A stretch of 64,000 nt of DNA from Bacillus sp. N13C7 (GCF_026790065.1 NZ_JALAMO010000004.1:1-64000); one strand, 5' to 3'. Shown: positions 26,516 through 36,520, counted from the first letter of the stretch. The notes: generated by a model from the sequence alone, not told the origin. Made by a program: numbers and translations.

Positions 26516-27862
26516 ATGGGCAAGTATTTTGGAACAGACGGTGTAAGAGGTGTCGCCAATAGTGAGCTTACACCTGAGCTGGCCTTTAAAGTCGGACGTT
26601 TCGGCGGTTATGTGCTCACAAAAGACAAACAACGTCCAAAAGTGCTGATAGGCCGCGATACACGGATCTCCGGCCATATGCTGGAGGGAGCCCTTGTCGC
26701 CGGACTTTTATCCATTGGCGCTGAAGTCATGCGTCTGGGTGTCATTTCAACACCTGGTGTCTCCTATTTAACAAAAGCGATGGATGCAGAGGCAGGCGTC
26801 ATGATTTCTGCTTCTCATAACCCAGTGCAGGATAACGGAATCAAGTTCTTCGGCGGAGACGGATTTAAGCTTTCTGATGAACAGGAGGCTGAAATTGAGC
26901 GCCTGATGGATGAACCGGAGGATAAGCTGCCAAGACCGGTCGGAGCCGATCTAGGGCTTGTAAACGACTATTTTGAAGGCGGCCAAAAATACCTGCAATT
27001 CTTAAAACAGACAGCTGATGAAGATTTCACAGGCATTCATGTGGCGCTTGACTGCGCTCATGGCGCAACTTCGTCCTTGGCAACACACCTGTTTGCTGAT
27101 TTAGATGCAGATGTTTCAACAATGGGAACTTCTCCGAACGGATTAAACATTAATGACGGCGTTGGATCAACTCATCCGGAAGCGCTCAGCGCGTTTGTCA
27201 AAGAGAAAAACGCTGATCTCGGCCTTGCGTTCGACGGTGACGGCGACCGCCTGATTGCGGTCGATGAAAAAGGAAATATTGTTGACGGCGACCAAATCAT
27301 GTACATATGCTCAAAACACCTAAAATCGGAGGGCCGATTAAAGGATGATACAGTGGTTTCAACCGTGATGAGCAACCTTGGCTTCTATAAGGCACTCGAA
27401 AAAGAAGGCATCAAAAGCGTACAGACAGCTGTCGGCGACCGCTACGTAGTAGAAGCGATGAAAAAAGACGGCTACAATGTCGGCGGAGAGCAGTCAGGGC
27501 ATCTAATATTCCTTGATTACAACACGACAGGGGACGGGTTATTGTCTGCAATTATGCTGATGAACACATTGAAAGCGACAGGCAAGCCACTGTCAGAGCT
27601 TGCAGCAGAAATGCAGAAGTTCCCGCAGCTGTTAGTGAATGTAAGAGTAACTGATAAATATAAAGTTGAAGAAAACGAAAAAGTAAAAGCTGTTATTTCT
27701 GAAGTTGAAAAAGAAATGAACGGCGACGGCCGGATTTTGGTTCGCCCTTCAGGCACTGAACCGCTTGTCCGTGTCATGGCTGAAGCGAAGACGAAAGAGC
27801 TGTGCGATGAATATGTCAATCGCATTGCTGAAGTCGTCCGGTCAGAAATGGGATTGGAATAA
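26516..27862 (+). CDS. glmM: phosphoglucosamine mutase GlmM
   Basis: A 448-residue alpha-D-phosphohexomutase. The phosphorylated S100 lies in SASHNP, the metal loop is DGDGDR near 242, and the sugar-binding GGEQSGH and phosphate-binding RPSGTEP motifs are present. It converts glucosamine-6-P to glucosamine-1-P for UDP-GlcNAc. It is also known to bind and inhibit CdaA, consistent with its place after cdaR. The start follows AAAAGGAGCG. Confidence 0.97.
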   Translation: MGKYFGTDGVRGVANSELTPELAFKVGRFGGYVLTKDKQRPKVLIGRDTRISGHMLEGALVAGLLSIGAEVMRLGVISTPGVSYLTKAMDAEAGVMISASHNPVQDNGIKFFGGDGFKLSDEQEAEIERLMDEPEDKLPRPVGADLGLVNDYFEGGQKYLQFLKQTADEDFTGIHVALDCAHGATSSLATHLFADLDADVSTMGTSPNGLNINDGVGSTHPEALSAFVKEKNADLGLAFDGDGDRLIAVDEKGNIVDGDQIMYICSKHLKSEGRLKDDTVVSTVMSNLGFYKALEKEGIKSVQTAVGDRYVVEAMKKDGYNVGGEQSGHLIFLDYNTTGDGLLSAIMLMNTLKATGKPLSELAAEMQKFPQLLVNVRVTDKYKVEENEKVKAVISEVEKEMNGDGRILVRPSGTEPLVRVMAEAKTKELCDEYVNRIAEVVRSEMGLE

Positions 27863-27883
27863 CGAAGTCTATTAACAGAGAGC

Positions 27884-27994
27884 GAACAAGACAAGCGAGG
27901 CTTACATATGATAATTGTGAAACATGCGGCAAAGTTGTTTAAAAAACAATTGACCGTTCATGGAACATGCTGTAAAATCAAGCTTGTCTTGTTC
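27884..27994. repeat. 13-bp inverted repeat flanking the glmS promoter
   Basis: GAACAAGACAAGC (27884-27896) recurs as its exact complement at 27982-27994. The two arms enclose the glmS promoter. The right arm ends in a T-rich stretch, so the pair could fold as a long-loop terminator for glmM transcripts. Confidence 0.7.
27950..27978 (+). promoter_or_regulatory. SigA promoter of glmS
   Basis: TTGACC (27950-27955), a 17-bp spacer ending in TG, then TAAAAT (27973-27978), about 70 bp before the ribozyme cleavage site. Confidence 0.75.
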
Positions 27995-28037
27995 TTATTT
28001 TCTCTGAGGAAGAAAAGACGGGATTATTGTTTCATCT

Positions 28038-28219
28038 ATAATTATAGCGCCCGAACTAAGCGCCCGGAAAAAGGCTTAGTTGACGAGGATGGAGGTTATC
28101 GAATTTTCGGCGGATGCCTCCCGGCTGAGTATACAGATCACAGCCGTAAGGATTTCTTCAAACCAAGGGGGTGACTCCTTGAACAAAGAGAAATCGCATG
28201 ATCTTCCAAAAAACATGTA
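28038..28219 (+). ncRNA. glmS ribozyme/riboswitch
   Basis: The glmS catalytic riboswitch core is recognisable from the cleavage site A28046/G28047 (TATA|GCGCCCG) through GAGGATGGAGG, the segment at GCGGATGCCTCCCGGC, and CAAGGGGGTGACTCCTTG. GlcN6P acts as the cofactor that triggers self-cleavage, after which RNase J degrades the glmS mRNA. Ends are approximate. Confidence 0.96.
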
Positions 28220-28294
28220 GGAGGGGACGATTGAAAGTCCCCTTGAAATTTGACTTTCTTCGTCTCCTTTTACAATCTTAGGAGGAAGAAAAAT

Positions 28295-30097
28295 ATGTGT
28301 GGAATCGTAGGTTATATCGGTCAGCTTGATGCGAAGGAAATTTTACTGAAAGGGTTAGAAAAGCTTGAGTACCGCGGATATGACTCTGCTGGTATTGCTG
28401 TTGCCAACGAACAGGGAATCCATGTGTTCAAAGAAAAAGGACGCATCGCGGATCTTCGTGAAGTTGTGGACGCCAATGTAGAAGCGAAAGCTGGAATTGG
28501 CCATACTCGCTGGGCAACACACGGCGAACCAAGCTATCTGAACGCTCACCCGCATCAAAGTGCACTGGGCCGCTTTACACTTGTTCATAACGGCGTGATC
28601 GAGAACTATGTTCAGCTGAAGCAAGAGTATTTGCAAGATGTAGAGCTCAAAAGTGACACCGATACAGAAGTAGTCGTTCAAGTAATCGAGCAATTCGTCA
28701 ATGGAGGACTTGAGACAGAAGAAGCGTTCCGCAAAACACTTACACTGTTAAAAGGCTCTTATGCAATTGCTTTATTCGACAACGAAAACAGAGAAACGAT
28801 TTTTGTAGCGAAAAACAAAAGCCCTCTATTAGTCGGTCTTGGAGATACATTCAACGTCGTAGCATCTGATGCGATGGCGATGCTTCAAGTAACCAACGAA
28901 TACGTAGAGCTGATGGATAAAGAAATGGTCATCGTCACTGATGATCAAGTCGTCATCAAAAACCTTGATGGTGACGTGATTACACGTGCGTCTTATATTG
29001 CTGAGCTGGATGCCAGTGATATCGAAAAAGGCACGTACCCTCACTACATGTTGAAAGAAACGGATGAGCAGCCTGTTGTCATGCGCAAAATCATCCAAAC
29101 GTATCAAGATGAAAACGGCAAACTGTCTGTGCCTGGCGATATCGCTGCCGCTGTAGCGGAGGCGGACCGCATCTATATCATTGGCTGCGGAACAAGCTAC
29201 CACGCAGGACTTGTCGGTAAACAATATATTGAAATGTGGGCAAACGTGCCGGTTGAAGTGCATGTAGCGAGTGAATTCTCCTACAACATGCCGCTTCTGT
29301 CTAAGAAACCGCTCTTCATTTTCCTTTCTCAAAGCGGAGAAACAGCAGACAGCCGCGCGGTTCTTGTTCAAGTCAAAGCGCTCGGACATAAAGCACTCAC
29401 AATCACAAACGTGCCGGGATCAACGCTTTCCCGTGAAGCTGACTACACATTGCTGCTTCATGCAGGTCCTGAAATTGCTGTTGCGTCAACAAAAGCATAC
29501 ACTGCACAAATCGCAGTTCTGGCGGTTCTTGCATCTGTAGCTGCTGACAAAAACGGCATTGATATCGGATTTGACCTTGTCAAAGAACTCGGTATCGCTG
29601 CGAACGCCATGGAAGCCCTTTGCGACCAGAAAGACGAATTGGAAATGATTGCCCGTGAATACCTGACTGTAGCCAGAAACGCTTTCTTCATCGGACGCGG
29701 CCTTGACTACTTCGTATGTGTCGAAGGCGCACTGAAGCTGAAAGAGATTTCTTACATCCAGGCAGAAGGCTTTGCCGGCGGAGAGCTGAAGCACGGTACG
29801 ATTGCTTTGATCGAACAAGGAACACCAGTATTCGCACTGGCAACACAAGAGCACGTAAACCTAAGCATCCGCGGAAACGTCAAAGAAGTTGCCGCTCGCG
29901 GAGCAAACACATGCATTATCTCACTGAAAGGCCTAGACGATGCGGATGACAGATTCGTACTGCCGGAAGTAAACCCAGCGCTTGCTCCGTTGGTATCTGT
30001 TGTTCCACTGCAGCTGATCGCATACTATGCTGCGCTGCATCGCGGTTGTGATGTTGATAAACCGCGTAACCTTGCGAAGAGTGTTACTGTGGAGTAA
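28295..30097 (+). CDS. glmS: glutamine-fructose-6-phosphate aminotransferase GlmS
   Basis: A 600-residue enzyme. The N-terminal class II glutaminase domain has nucleophile C2 (after Met removal, CGIVGYIG), and two SIS isomerase domains lie at about 285-425 and 455-590. It makes glucosamine-6-P from fructose-6-P and glutamine, the entry to cell-wall amino sugars. The ATG at 28295 has GGAGGAAG nine bases upstream. A TTG further upstream lies in the leader and is not used. Controlled by the ribozyme. Confidence 0.98.
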   Translation: MCGIVGYIGQLDAKEILLKGLEKLEYRGYDSAGIAVANEQGIHVFKEKGRIADLREVVDANVEAKAGIGHTRWATHGEPSYLNAHPHQSALGRFTLVHNGVIENYVQLKQEYLQDVELKSDTDTEVVVQVIEQFVNGGLETEEAFRKTLTLLKGSYAIALFDNENRETIFVAKNKSPLLVGLGDTFNVVASDAMAMLQVTNEYVELMDKEMVIVTDDQVVIKNLDGDVITRASYIAELDASDIEKGTYPHYMLKETDEQPVVMRKIIQTYQDENGKLSVPGDIAAAVAEADRIYIIGCGTSYHAGLVGKQYIEMWANVPVEVHVASEFSYNMPLLSKKPLFIFLSQSGETADSRAVLVQVKALGHKALTITNVPGSTLSREADYTLLLHAGPEIAVASTKAYTAQIAVLAVLASVAADKNGIDIGFDLVKELGIAANAMEALCDQKDELEMIAREYLTVARNAFFIGRGLDYFVCVEGALKLKEISYIQAEGFAGGELKHGTIALIEQGTPVFALATQEHVNLSIRGNVKEVAARGANTCIISLKGLDDADDRFVLPEVNPALAPLVSVVPLQLIAYYAALHRGCDVDKPRNLAKSVTVE

Positions 30098-30104
30098 AAA
30101 TGTT

Positions 30105-30138
30105 AACCCCTTTGGTTATTTAGCCAAAGGGGTTTTTA
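30105..30138 (+). terminator. glmS terminator
   Basis: AACCCCTTTGG and CCAAAGGGGTT form an 11-bp stem followed by T residues. Confidence 0.93.
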
Positions 30139-30812
30139 TGATTTTGTATGAAAGAAATCCAAGAGAAATTTTATAATTAAAGTGTGTAAAAATTTAAATT
30201 GCCAACTATAAGTAAATACTGGTTCAAAGAAATTAGAATGATAGATTTCACCTGCCTTAGTAAAGATTATATCTTCAAAGGGAAAAAGGATTGATACTTC
30301 ATTCTTCGTTTTCCAACATGTAGGTTTGAATTCACTGTATAAAATATGATGTTTTTATTGACAACATTTAAAATTTAGCTTATCTTATTACATAACTCCA
30401 TAATCGGTGTTACTGTTATTTTTCCTTTTAAAAGAAATAGGCCTTTAGCATTCTTTTAATATTTAATTATAAATCTTGACTGAATGAAAAAGTACCCTAA
30501 TTTAAAAAGGAAGAGTAACATAAATCCTTTTATTTCATAGTTTTAAACGATGATTCCCTTAGGGAAGTTAAAACATAGCATAAAGCCCAATAATAAGGCA
30601 GCACTTCAAAAAACTTCGCAGGGAGTTAGTTGAAATGAAGCCGACAATTTTCAAGATTCAATGATCTACCATAATCATTGAAATTTTGAGGTTGTCGGCT
30701 TTTTTGTTGGAAAAAAATAGAGATAAATAAAAATTGAAATAAATCATAGAAAATATGATCTGATTGAAAGGTCTTTTGAGCAATAACGAGATTTAAAAAA
30801 GGAGAAGTTAGA
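30139..30812. other. AT-rich gene-free interval between glmS and dabB
   Basis: No credible coding frame is seen in these 674 bases. The DNA is markedly more AT-rich than its neighbours. It holds a strong long hairpin (30638-30706) and a possible weak promoter (TTGACT at 30476, TAATTT at 30498). In strain 168 I recall alkA-adaA-adaB at this place, so this may be the scar or the ancestral state. Confidence 0.6.
30638..30706 (+). terminator. long hairpin with T run before dabB
   Basis: Outer arms AAGCCGACAA / TTGTCGGCTT and inner arms TCAATGAT / ATCATTGA stack into one long stem, followed by TTTTT. It looks like a terminator or attenuator about 105 bp upstream of dabB, with no gene in front of it that it would serve. 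Confidence 0.75.
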
Positions 30813-32330
30813 ATGTTAGTTTCGCTGAGTTTGTCATCATTATTAACATTATTTTTTATGACGCTTATTGCTTCTGGGATAAGCGGACTATTGTTTTTAC
30901 ATCCACGCGTACCCTTGAGTTATGTCCGCATTCATATTGGTATCTTGGCTTTACCGCCTTTGGTTTCCTTAGTGAATCTTGCCAATAGGGGTGTGGAAGG
31001 AAATGTTGGCCCTTGGTACTTCGATTCCTTAGCTTGGTTAATGACTTTCTTTGTCCTTGCAATTGGTTTCATCATTCAGCGTTTTTCTGTACGTTACTTA
31101 ATGGGAGACAAGTCTTATCGAAAATATTTTACGCTTTTTACTTTTACTACAGGCGCTGCTTCAATTGCATGGTTAAGCGGTGATCTCCGCTTGATGGTTA
31201 TTTCTTGGGGGGCAACTCTTGTCGGCTTAATTTTACTAATAAGGTTAAACAGTGCTTGGCAGGTAGCCAGTGAGGCAGCCAAGGTTTCTGGTCGATTATT
31301 TTTGTTAAGTTGGATTTCTTTGTTTTTCGCGATGATATGGCTTTTTCAAGCTACAGGCCAATGGCAGTTATCATTGGTTTTAACAAATGAAAGCTTAGCC
31401 CAACTGGAGGTATGGGAGAAAACTGGGATTGGTTTATTGATTGTATTAGCAGTGATCATTCCTGCGGCTCAATGGCCATTCCATAGATGGTTGATTGAGT
31501 CTATTGTTGCTCCAACTCCTGTTTCTGCGGTTATGCACGCAGGTTTAGTCAATGCCGGCGGAATTATACTAACTCGGTTTTCACCACTATTTAATGGCGG
31601 CATCGCTTCGATTATCTTACTTCTGCTTGCCAGCATTTCTGTATTGATTGGAACCGGCATTAGTTTAGTCCAGGTTGATTATAAACGCCAGTTAGTAGGC
31701 TCCACGATTGGACAAATGGGGTTCATGCTCATTCAGTGCGCATTAGGAGCCTATATCGCAGCCATTATTCATCTTATTTTACATGGGTTATTCAAAGCTA
31801 CGTTGTTTTTACAGGCTGGTTCAGCCGTACGGCGTCATGAAGGATCGGCTCGGGCTAATGAAGGAACATCCTATTTGTGGATCATGGCTGGCCGGATTTT
31901 ATCCTTAGTTATAGGCGTTGCTTTTTGGCTCGCTGCACCTGGAGAGGGGTATCAATTAATCAGTGCGCTGATCTTAGGGTGGTCATTGTCCGTTTCTTGG
32001 ACTCAGCTTGTTGCTTTTGGAGAGGGAAGAATTGGCCGAATTGTCGGCTTCATCTTTTTAGGAGGGGCAGCCCTCGTCTATTTTATGATTCATAACCTCT
32101 TCTATGAGTGGCTGCATACAACCGTTTTTCAAAGTGTTCAACCGCCAATGGCGGCTGTCATCATTGTTGGATGTCTCTTGCTATTTGGCAGTGCTTTAGG
32201 TACATGGGTTGCTCGTCATCGTTCTTCAGTTCTCTCCACGGTAATCTATCTTTGGTTAATTCGATTAGGTGAAGCAAAACCAAAGTCAGTAGAGAGTCAC
32301 CCAGACTACCTTAAACAATATATTTCATAA
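30813..32330 (+). CDS. ndhF: DabB/MpsA: NuoL-like membrane subunit of an inorganic-carbon/cation system
   Basis: A 505-residue membrane protein of the proton-conducting NuoL/MrpA family, with about 13-14 helices. A lysine-bearing stretch near PFHRWLIESIVAPTPVSAVMHAG is the classical antiporter motif. In DAB systems DabB pairs with DabA to couple a cation gradient to CO2 hydration and bicarbonate accumulation; the staphylococcal homologues are MpsA and MpsB. The legacy name ndhF is misleading, since no complex I genes are present. The start follows AAAAAAGGAGAAG. It lies 14 bp before dabA. Confidence 0.9.
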   Translation: MLVSLSLSSLLTLFFMTLIASGISGLLFLHPRVPLSYVRIHIGILALPPLVSLVNLANRGVEGNVGPWYFDSLAWLMTFFVLAIGFIIQRFSVRYLMGDKSYRKYFTLFTFTTGAASIAWLSGDLRLMVISWGATLVGLILLIRLNSAWQVASEAAKVSGRLFLLSWISLFFAMIWLFQATGQWQLSLVLTNESLAQLEVWEKTGIGLLIVLAVIIPAAQWPFHRWLIESIVAPTPVSAVMHAGLVNAGGIILTRFSPLFNGGIASIILLLLASISVLIGTGISLVQVDYKRQLVGSTIGQMGFMLIQCALGAYIAAIIHLILHGLFKATLFLQAGSAVRRHEGSARANEGTSYLWIMAGRILSLVIGVAFWLAAPGEGYQLISALILGWSLSVSWTQLVAFGEGRIGRIVGFIFLGGAALVYFMIHNLFYEWLHTTVFQSVQPPMAAVIIVGCLLLFGSALGTWVARHRSSVLSTVIYLWLIRLGEAKPKSVESHPDYLKQYIS

Positions 32331-32344
32331 GGAGCTAATCTGAG

Positions 32345-34957
32345 ATGGGCATTACATCCGTATTAACAAAAGAAAATGCAAAAAAAATAGATACAGATAT
32401 TGATGTTCAAGAAAGAGATCTTACCGATTTAATCACATCTGCCAGCAGAGTGATTGCGCCACTTTGGCCTATTTCTACATTTGCTGCGCGTAATCCGTGG
32501 ATGGGACTTGAAAACCAGCCTTTTGATCAGGTTGCTAGTTGGTTGAAACATACTCGTGATGTTGATATATACCCAAGTGCGTCTATGATCCGTTCAGCAA
32601 AGAATAAAGGCGAGATTGATGAAGACTTTGTGGAAATGGGGCTGCAGCGTTGGCTTGATTCACATTCCTTTCATATCCCGCGGGACGTGGCAGAGCGATT
32701 TTGCCATGCTGCATTAAAGTTAGATCCCCTGCCTTCCGACCTTTTATCATCACATGAGCTGGAGAAATTAGTAAGTGAATGCAGTGGATTGGATCATATC
32801 AAGAATGTTTTTATGCAGCCACTAAGTTCGTATATAGAGAATCAAAATGGTGAACGGCTAGTCAATATACTTGATCATCATGTCATTAAGTGGAGCAAAT
32901 TATATCTTGATGACTCTCAAGCAGGCTGGACAATGCCCAATCGTGAGGAAGGTTTTTATCGTGCCTGGCAGCATCTCATTCAATATGATCCTGCACTTAG
33001 TAAAAAGCAGCGTGAAAGGTTAAAAGGTTGGCCGCAAGAGGCACATTTGGCTTTACAAGAAGCGTTATTCGCACTAGGAATCCCAGAATCAGAATTCCAG
33101 ACTTATCTTGAAGGTCATTTACTTTCCTTACCTGGATGGGCAGGGATGATGCTTTGGCGCTCCCAACAATCGAGCCATGAACATTCACTCCTGACAGATT
33201 ATTTAGCGGTCCGAATATCCATGGAGTGGGCTCTTATAAAGCCATATTTACCTATTAATAATGAACGATTTGAGAATAAAATTTCAATTGCTCCCCTTAT
33301 TACAGCTTGGATTCATTGGGGTGGGCTGACACTAGAGGAATGGACTCAGATGCCGGCCAGTGAACAAAACGAATATTTATCATTTGCCTACAGCTTTGAT
33401 GAGAAACTTTGCAGGAAACTTTGGTTAGAAGCTTGGGAACAAACATACACTGATCGATTAAGCCAGAAGATCATCTCGAAACAACGTGAAACCGGTAAAA
33501 AATCCGCATTAGCTCAATTGGCATTCTGCATCGATGTACGATCAGAGCCTTTTCGTCGTCATCTAGAAAAAGAAGGTCCGTTTGAAACGATTGGCATCGC
33601 TGGTTTCTTCGGGGTGCCGATTGCAACTTGTGAACTTGGCAGTAAACACAGTCATGCCTCCTTGCCAATCATACAAAAACCGCAAAACAAAATAAAAGAG
33701 CTCGCAGATGAGGATGCATTCAAACAATACAATCAACGGAAGCATGCAGTTCAGTCGTTAAGCTATACATTTAAAACGATGAAACAGAATGTGCTTTCAA
33801 GCTTACTTCTGCCTGAGCTAAGCGGGCCTTGGCTTACTCTGCAAATGGCAGCACGCAGCTTTGTGCCAAGAAAAGCGGGCCGTTTCATCCGTAATCTCCG
33901 TGAGGCTTGGTTGCGCAAACCTGATACAAAACTCTCGCTTCATCATGATGATACAGATGCGGAAATACCTGTGGGTTTTACTGAAGAAGAAAAAGTGAAC
34001 TATGCTCGCCAAGCTTTAAAAATGATGGGGTTAACTGAGAATTTCGCACCATTGGTCGTGATATGCGGGCATGGCAGTCAAAGTACCAATAATCCTTATA
34101 CGGCAGCCCTTGATTGTGGCGCCTGCGGTGGGGCAGCCGGTGGATTCAATGCAAGAGTTTTAGCTGCTTTATGTAACCTTTCAGAGGTAAGAGAAGCTCT
34201 GTTGACTGAAGGAATTAAAATCCCTAAGGATACGGTGTTCGCTGCCGCTGAACATAATACAACGGTGGATGAATTACATTGGATTTATGTTCCAGAGCTT
34301 TCTGAAGCTGCACAAGAAGCATTTGATCGCATTGAAGCTGTTATGCCGAAAGTGAAACATCATGCAAATGCAGAACGTCTAGCCCAATTACCGAATGTCC
34401 AGTCTAAACTTAAAAATCCGAAGGCAGAGGCACACCGATTTGCGGAGGATTGGAGTGAGATACGTCCGGAATGGGGACTGGCCCGTAATGCCGCTTTTAT
34501 TATCGGCCAACGTGAACTAACGGAGGATTGTGATTTGGAGGGAAGAGCCTTCCTTCATAATTATGATTGGAAGCAGGACGAAAGCGGCGAACTCCTAGCA
34601 AATATTATTGCAGGACCTGGAACTGTGGCCCAATGGATTAATTTACAATATTACGCATCAACGGTAGCACCTCATTATTATGGCAGCGGAAATAAAGCCA
34701 CTCAAACTGTTACAGCAGGTCTTGGCGTTATGCAGGGGAATGCAAGTGACTTGTTAGCCGGACTGCCGTGGCAATCCGTCATGAAATCAGATCAAGAGGT
34801 TTATCATTCTCCTCTTCGTTTGTTAATTGTCATCCAAGCACCTAGAGAATATGTCGAACGGTTATTAAATCATGACTCAGTATTTCTCCAAAAAGTTCAA
34901 AATGGATGGGTCCGACTGGCTAGTATTGATCCAGAAGGATGTTGGGAAAGATGGTAA
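32345..34957 (+). CDS. ybcC: DabA/MpsB: zinc protein of the inorganic-carbon system (DUF2309)
   Basis: An 870-residue DUF2309 protein. The four zinc ligands of DabA are intact as C395 and D397 (CIDVRS), H576 (CGHGS) and C591 (DCGACGG). The H-to-C spacing of 15 equals that of the proteobacterial enzyme. DabA is a cytoplasmic, beta-carbonic-anhydrase-like protein attached to DabB and is thought to hydrate CO2 one way. The ATG follows AAGGAGC. It overlaps a possible N-terminal extension of the next frame, but ybcF most likely begins after its stop. Confidence 0.92.
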   Translation: MGITSVLTKENAKKIDTDIDVQERDLTDLITSASRVIAPLWPISTFAARNPWMGLENQPFDQVASWLKHTRDVDIYPSASMIRSAKNKGEIDEDFVEMGLQRWLDSHSFHIPRDVAERFCHAALKLDPLPSDLLSSHELEKLVSECSGLDHIKNVFMQPLSSYIENQNGERLVNILDHHVIKWSKLYLDDSQAGWTMPNREEGFYRAWQHLIQYDPALSKKQRERLKGWPQEAHLALQEALFALGIPESEFQTYLEGHLLSLPGWAGMMLWRSQQSSHEHSLLTDYLAVRISMEWALIKPYLPINNERFENKISIAPLITAWIHWGGLTLEEWTQMPASEQNEYLSFAYSFDEKLCRKLWLEAWEQTYTDRLSQKIISKQRETGKKSALAQLAFCIDVRSEPFRRHLEKEGPFETIGIAGFFGVPIATCELGSKHSHASLPIIQKPQNKIKELADEDAFKQYNQRKHAVQSLSYTFKTMKQNVLSSLLLPELSGPWLTLQMAARSFVPRKAGRFIRNLREAWLRKPDTKLSLHHDDTDAEIPVGFTEEEKVNYARQALKMMGLTENFAPLVVICGHGSQSTNNPYTAALDCGACGGAAGGFNARVLAALCNLSEVREALLTEGIKIPKDTVFAAAEHNTTVDELHWIYVPELSEAAQEAFDRIEAVMPKVKHHANAERLAQLPNVQSKLKNPKAEAHRFAEDWSEIRPEWGLARNAAFIIGQRELTEDCDLEGRAFLHNYDWKQDESGELLANIIAGPGTVAQWINLQYYASTVAPHYYGSGNKATQTVTAGLGVMQGNASDLLAGLPWQSVMKSDQEVYHSPLRLLIVIQAPREYVERLLNHDSVFLQKVQNGWVRLASIDPEGCWERW

Positions 34958-35033
34958 TGATGAAACTAAACAATTATCAAATGGATTTGTTACTCAATAT
35001 AAAAATGAAAAACATAAAGAAGAGGTGGGCTAT

Positions 35034-35558
35034 ATGAATGGAAATCAAAATAAAAAAGTATTATTTTTGACGGACATTGAAAACGGCTTGGAGCCTATTT
35101 TACAAGAAGTGACGAACACTCCAGCAGAACATATGTTGACTATACAAAGCTATGGTGCCGGTATCTCACACCCTTATGGAGAAATCATGAGGTCTGTTAT
35201 TTTTGCGATTTACCAGGAAGATGTTGAGGAGATTTTTGTAGTAGGAACAAAAGATAAGAGGACCTCTACAGGTAATGGACTAACTCAACTGGAAACAATG
35301 AAAGATAAAATACAAACATTGGATTATCTATTTCAAAACTGCAGGCCTGAATTTTTAGGTGGTACGGTTGATGAATGGCTAAATGAAAATAATACTAGTA
35401 TTGAAAAAAGTGTTGATATCATTCGTCAGCATCCACTAGTGCCGTCATATGTGAAAGTCAGAGGTTTACTCGTTCATCATAAGGATGGAAAAGCCTCAAT
35501 TGTGGAGATTCCTGATGTTAAAACAGGTCAAGCCCTACCAGATCATTGCTTGTCATGA
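35034..35558 (+). CDS. ybcF: beta-carbonic-anhydrase-like protein lacking zinc ligands (YbcF)
   Basis: A 174-residue protein with the outline of a beta-carbonic anhydrase: a first strand KKVLFLTDIENG, a central SYGAGISHPYGEIMRSVIFAIY and a strand EEIFVVGTKD. At the places where active enzymes have CxDxR and HxxC it has DIENG and TKDK, so all protein zinc ligands seem lost. It is therefore likely non-catalytic. It follows dabA by 76 bp. The ATG at 35034 has AGGTGG close upstream; the longer frame from 34872 would overlap dabA and lacks a ribosome site. Probably an accessory subunit or regulator of the DabAB complex. Confidence 0.78.
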   Translation: MNGNQNKKVLFLTDIENGLEPILQEVTNTPAEHMLTIQSYGAGISHPYGEIMRSVIFAIYQEDVEEIFVVGTKDKRTSTGNGLTQLETMKDKIQTLDYLFQNCRPEFLGGTVDEWLNENNTSIEKSVDIIRQHPLVPSYVKVRGLLVHHKDGKASIVEIPDVKTGQALPDHCLS

Positions 35559-35624
35559 TGTAATAAAGATTCAGCTTCTAAATGCGCCCATTTATGGAGA
35601 TAGAAGCAGTTCTAAGGAGATTGT

Positions 35625-35915
35625 ATGAACGCTAATTTAACTGATTTTGTAACGAAAACAATAGAGGAAATGAGCTCGTTTGATCGTGACAACATGGAAT
35701 GTATAAAAAAAGTAATTAGAAAAGCAATCGATAGTTATCATTTAAAATCCTATGAAGAGGTTGAGGAAACCCACTTAGGAAGCGTTCGATTTTTGCATAT
35801 CCACTCTATGATGGAAGAAAATATGTTATCCAAAATGATAGTGGTCTCAAGAAACGGTAATACTGATTTGGATATCGAAGGTGTATATGCAGGACATGTT
35901 GTAAGAGAATATTAA
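35625..35915 (+). CDS. ybcH: small conserved protein YbcH
   Basis: A 96-residue soluble, acidic, helical protein with no membrane segment. I recognise it only by position as YbcH. Sixty-six bases separate it from ybcF, and AAGGAG lies upstream of the ATG at 35625. Its place between the DabA-linked pseudo-anhydrase and the MpsC-like gene suggests a part in the same system. No function can be assigned. Confidence 0.72.
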   Translation: MNANLTDFVTKTIEEMSSFDRDNMECIKKVIRKAIDSYHLKSYEEVEETHLGSVRFLHIHSMMEENMLSKMIVVSRNGNTDLDIEGVYAGHVVREY

Positions 35916-35971
35916 TGAGACAAAATATCTAATAGAATATGCCAATTTTTTTGCCAGGAGATGTGTTATAT

Positions 35972-36346
35972 ATGAAAAAAACGAAGGGTTCTATTGAATC
36001 AGAGATCAGTAAGTCCATTACTCAATGGGAGAAGGATTATCTCGGGCGCGGGTCTGTCTCTGTTAAAACTGATATACTCCGGGATATGATCATCGTTAAT
36101 TTAAAAGGAATTTTAACACCAGCTGAATACGCAGTTTGTGGATCAAAAGAGGGGATGTTATCTATCAAACAAACTCGTTCGGAGCTAGTTGAATCAGGAA
36201 TCGAAGGTCTTAAGGATATTATCCTGACAATAACCGGAGAAGAAGTCAAAAGTTTTCATACTGATTTAAGCTCCCGGACAGGTGAAAGAGTGATGGTATT
36301 TAAATTAAATAATGATCTTGAGAAAAATCTAGAAAAGCTCTTATAA
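35972..36346 (+). CDS. ybcI: MpsC-family protein (DUF2294) YbcI
   Basis: A 124-residue protein of the DUF2294 type, renamed MpsC after the Staphylococcus aureus mpsABC operon. The conserved core GRGSVSVKTDILRDMIIVNLKGILTPAE is visible as two parts around residues 25-52. MpsC is encoded with MpsA (DabB) and MpsB (DabA) in staphylococci but is not essential there. The ATG at 35972 follows AGGAG with a rather long 11-base spacing. An upstream ATG at 35939 has no ribosome site. Last gene of the operon. Confidence 0.78.
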   Translation: MKKTKGSIESEISKSITQWEKDYLGRGSVSVKTDILRDMIIVNLKGILTPAEYAVCGSKEGMLSIKQTRSELVESGIEGLKDIILTITGEEVKSFHTDLSSRTGERVMVFKLNNDLEKNLEKLL

Positions 36347-36520
36347 TGTAAACAATGTGGTATTTATTGTGAATGAAAAAATACTGCCGCTTCTTGTGTT
36401 TTACGATTATGGCATCATTGATGATATTTTTATGCACAAACTAAGCAGACGTAAAGCGATATCTATTAATAACATACTGACTTGTTTTTCCTGAAGATTC
36501 AAGGTTTCAATTCGAAAGAT

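Noticed and set aside
27908-28174. 88-codon frame over the glmS leader
   Set aside because: It overlaps the promoter and the ribozyme core; the product has no protein-like features.
28829-29389. 186-codon minus-strand frame inside glmS
   Set aside because: It is a shadow of the strongly codon-biased glmS sequence.
34872-35033. Longer start for ybcF overlapping dabA
   Set aside because: No ribosome site, and the extra residues lie outside the carbonic-anhydrase-like fold; the ATG at 35034 has AGGTGG upstream.
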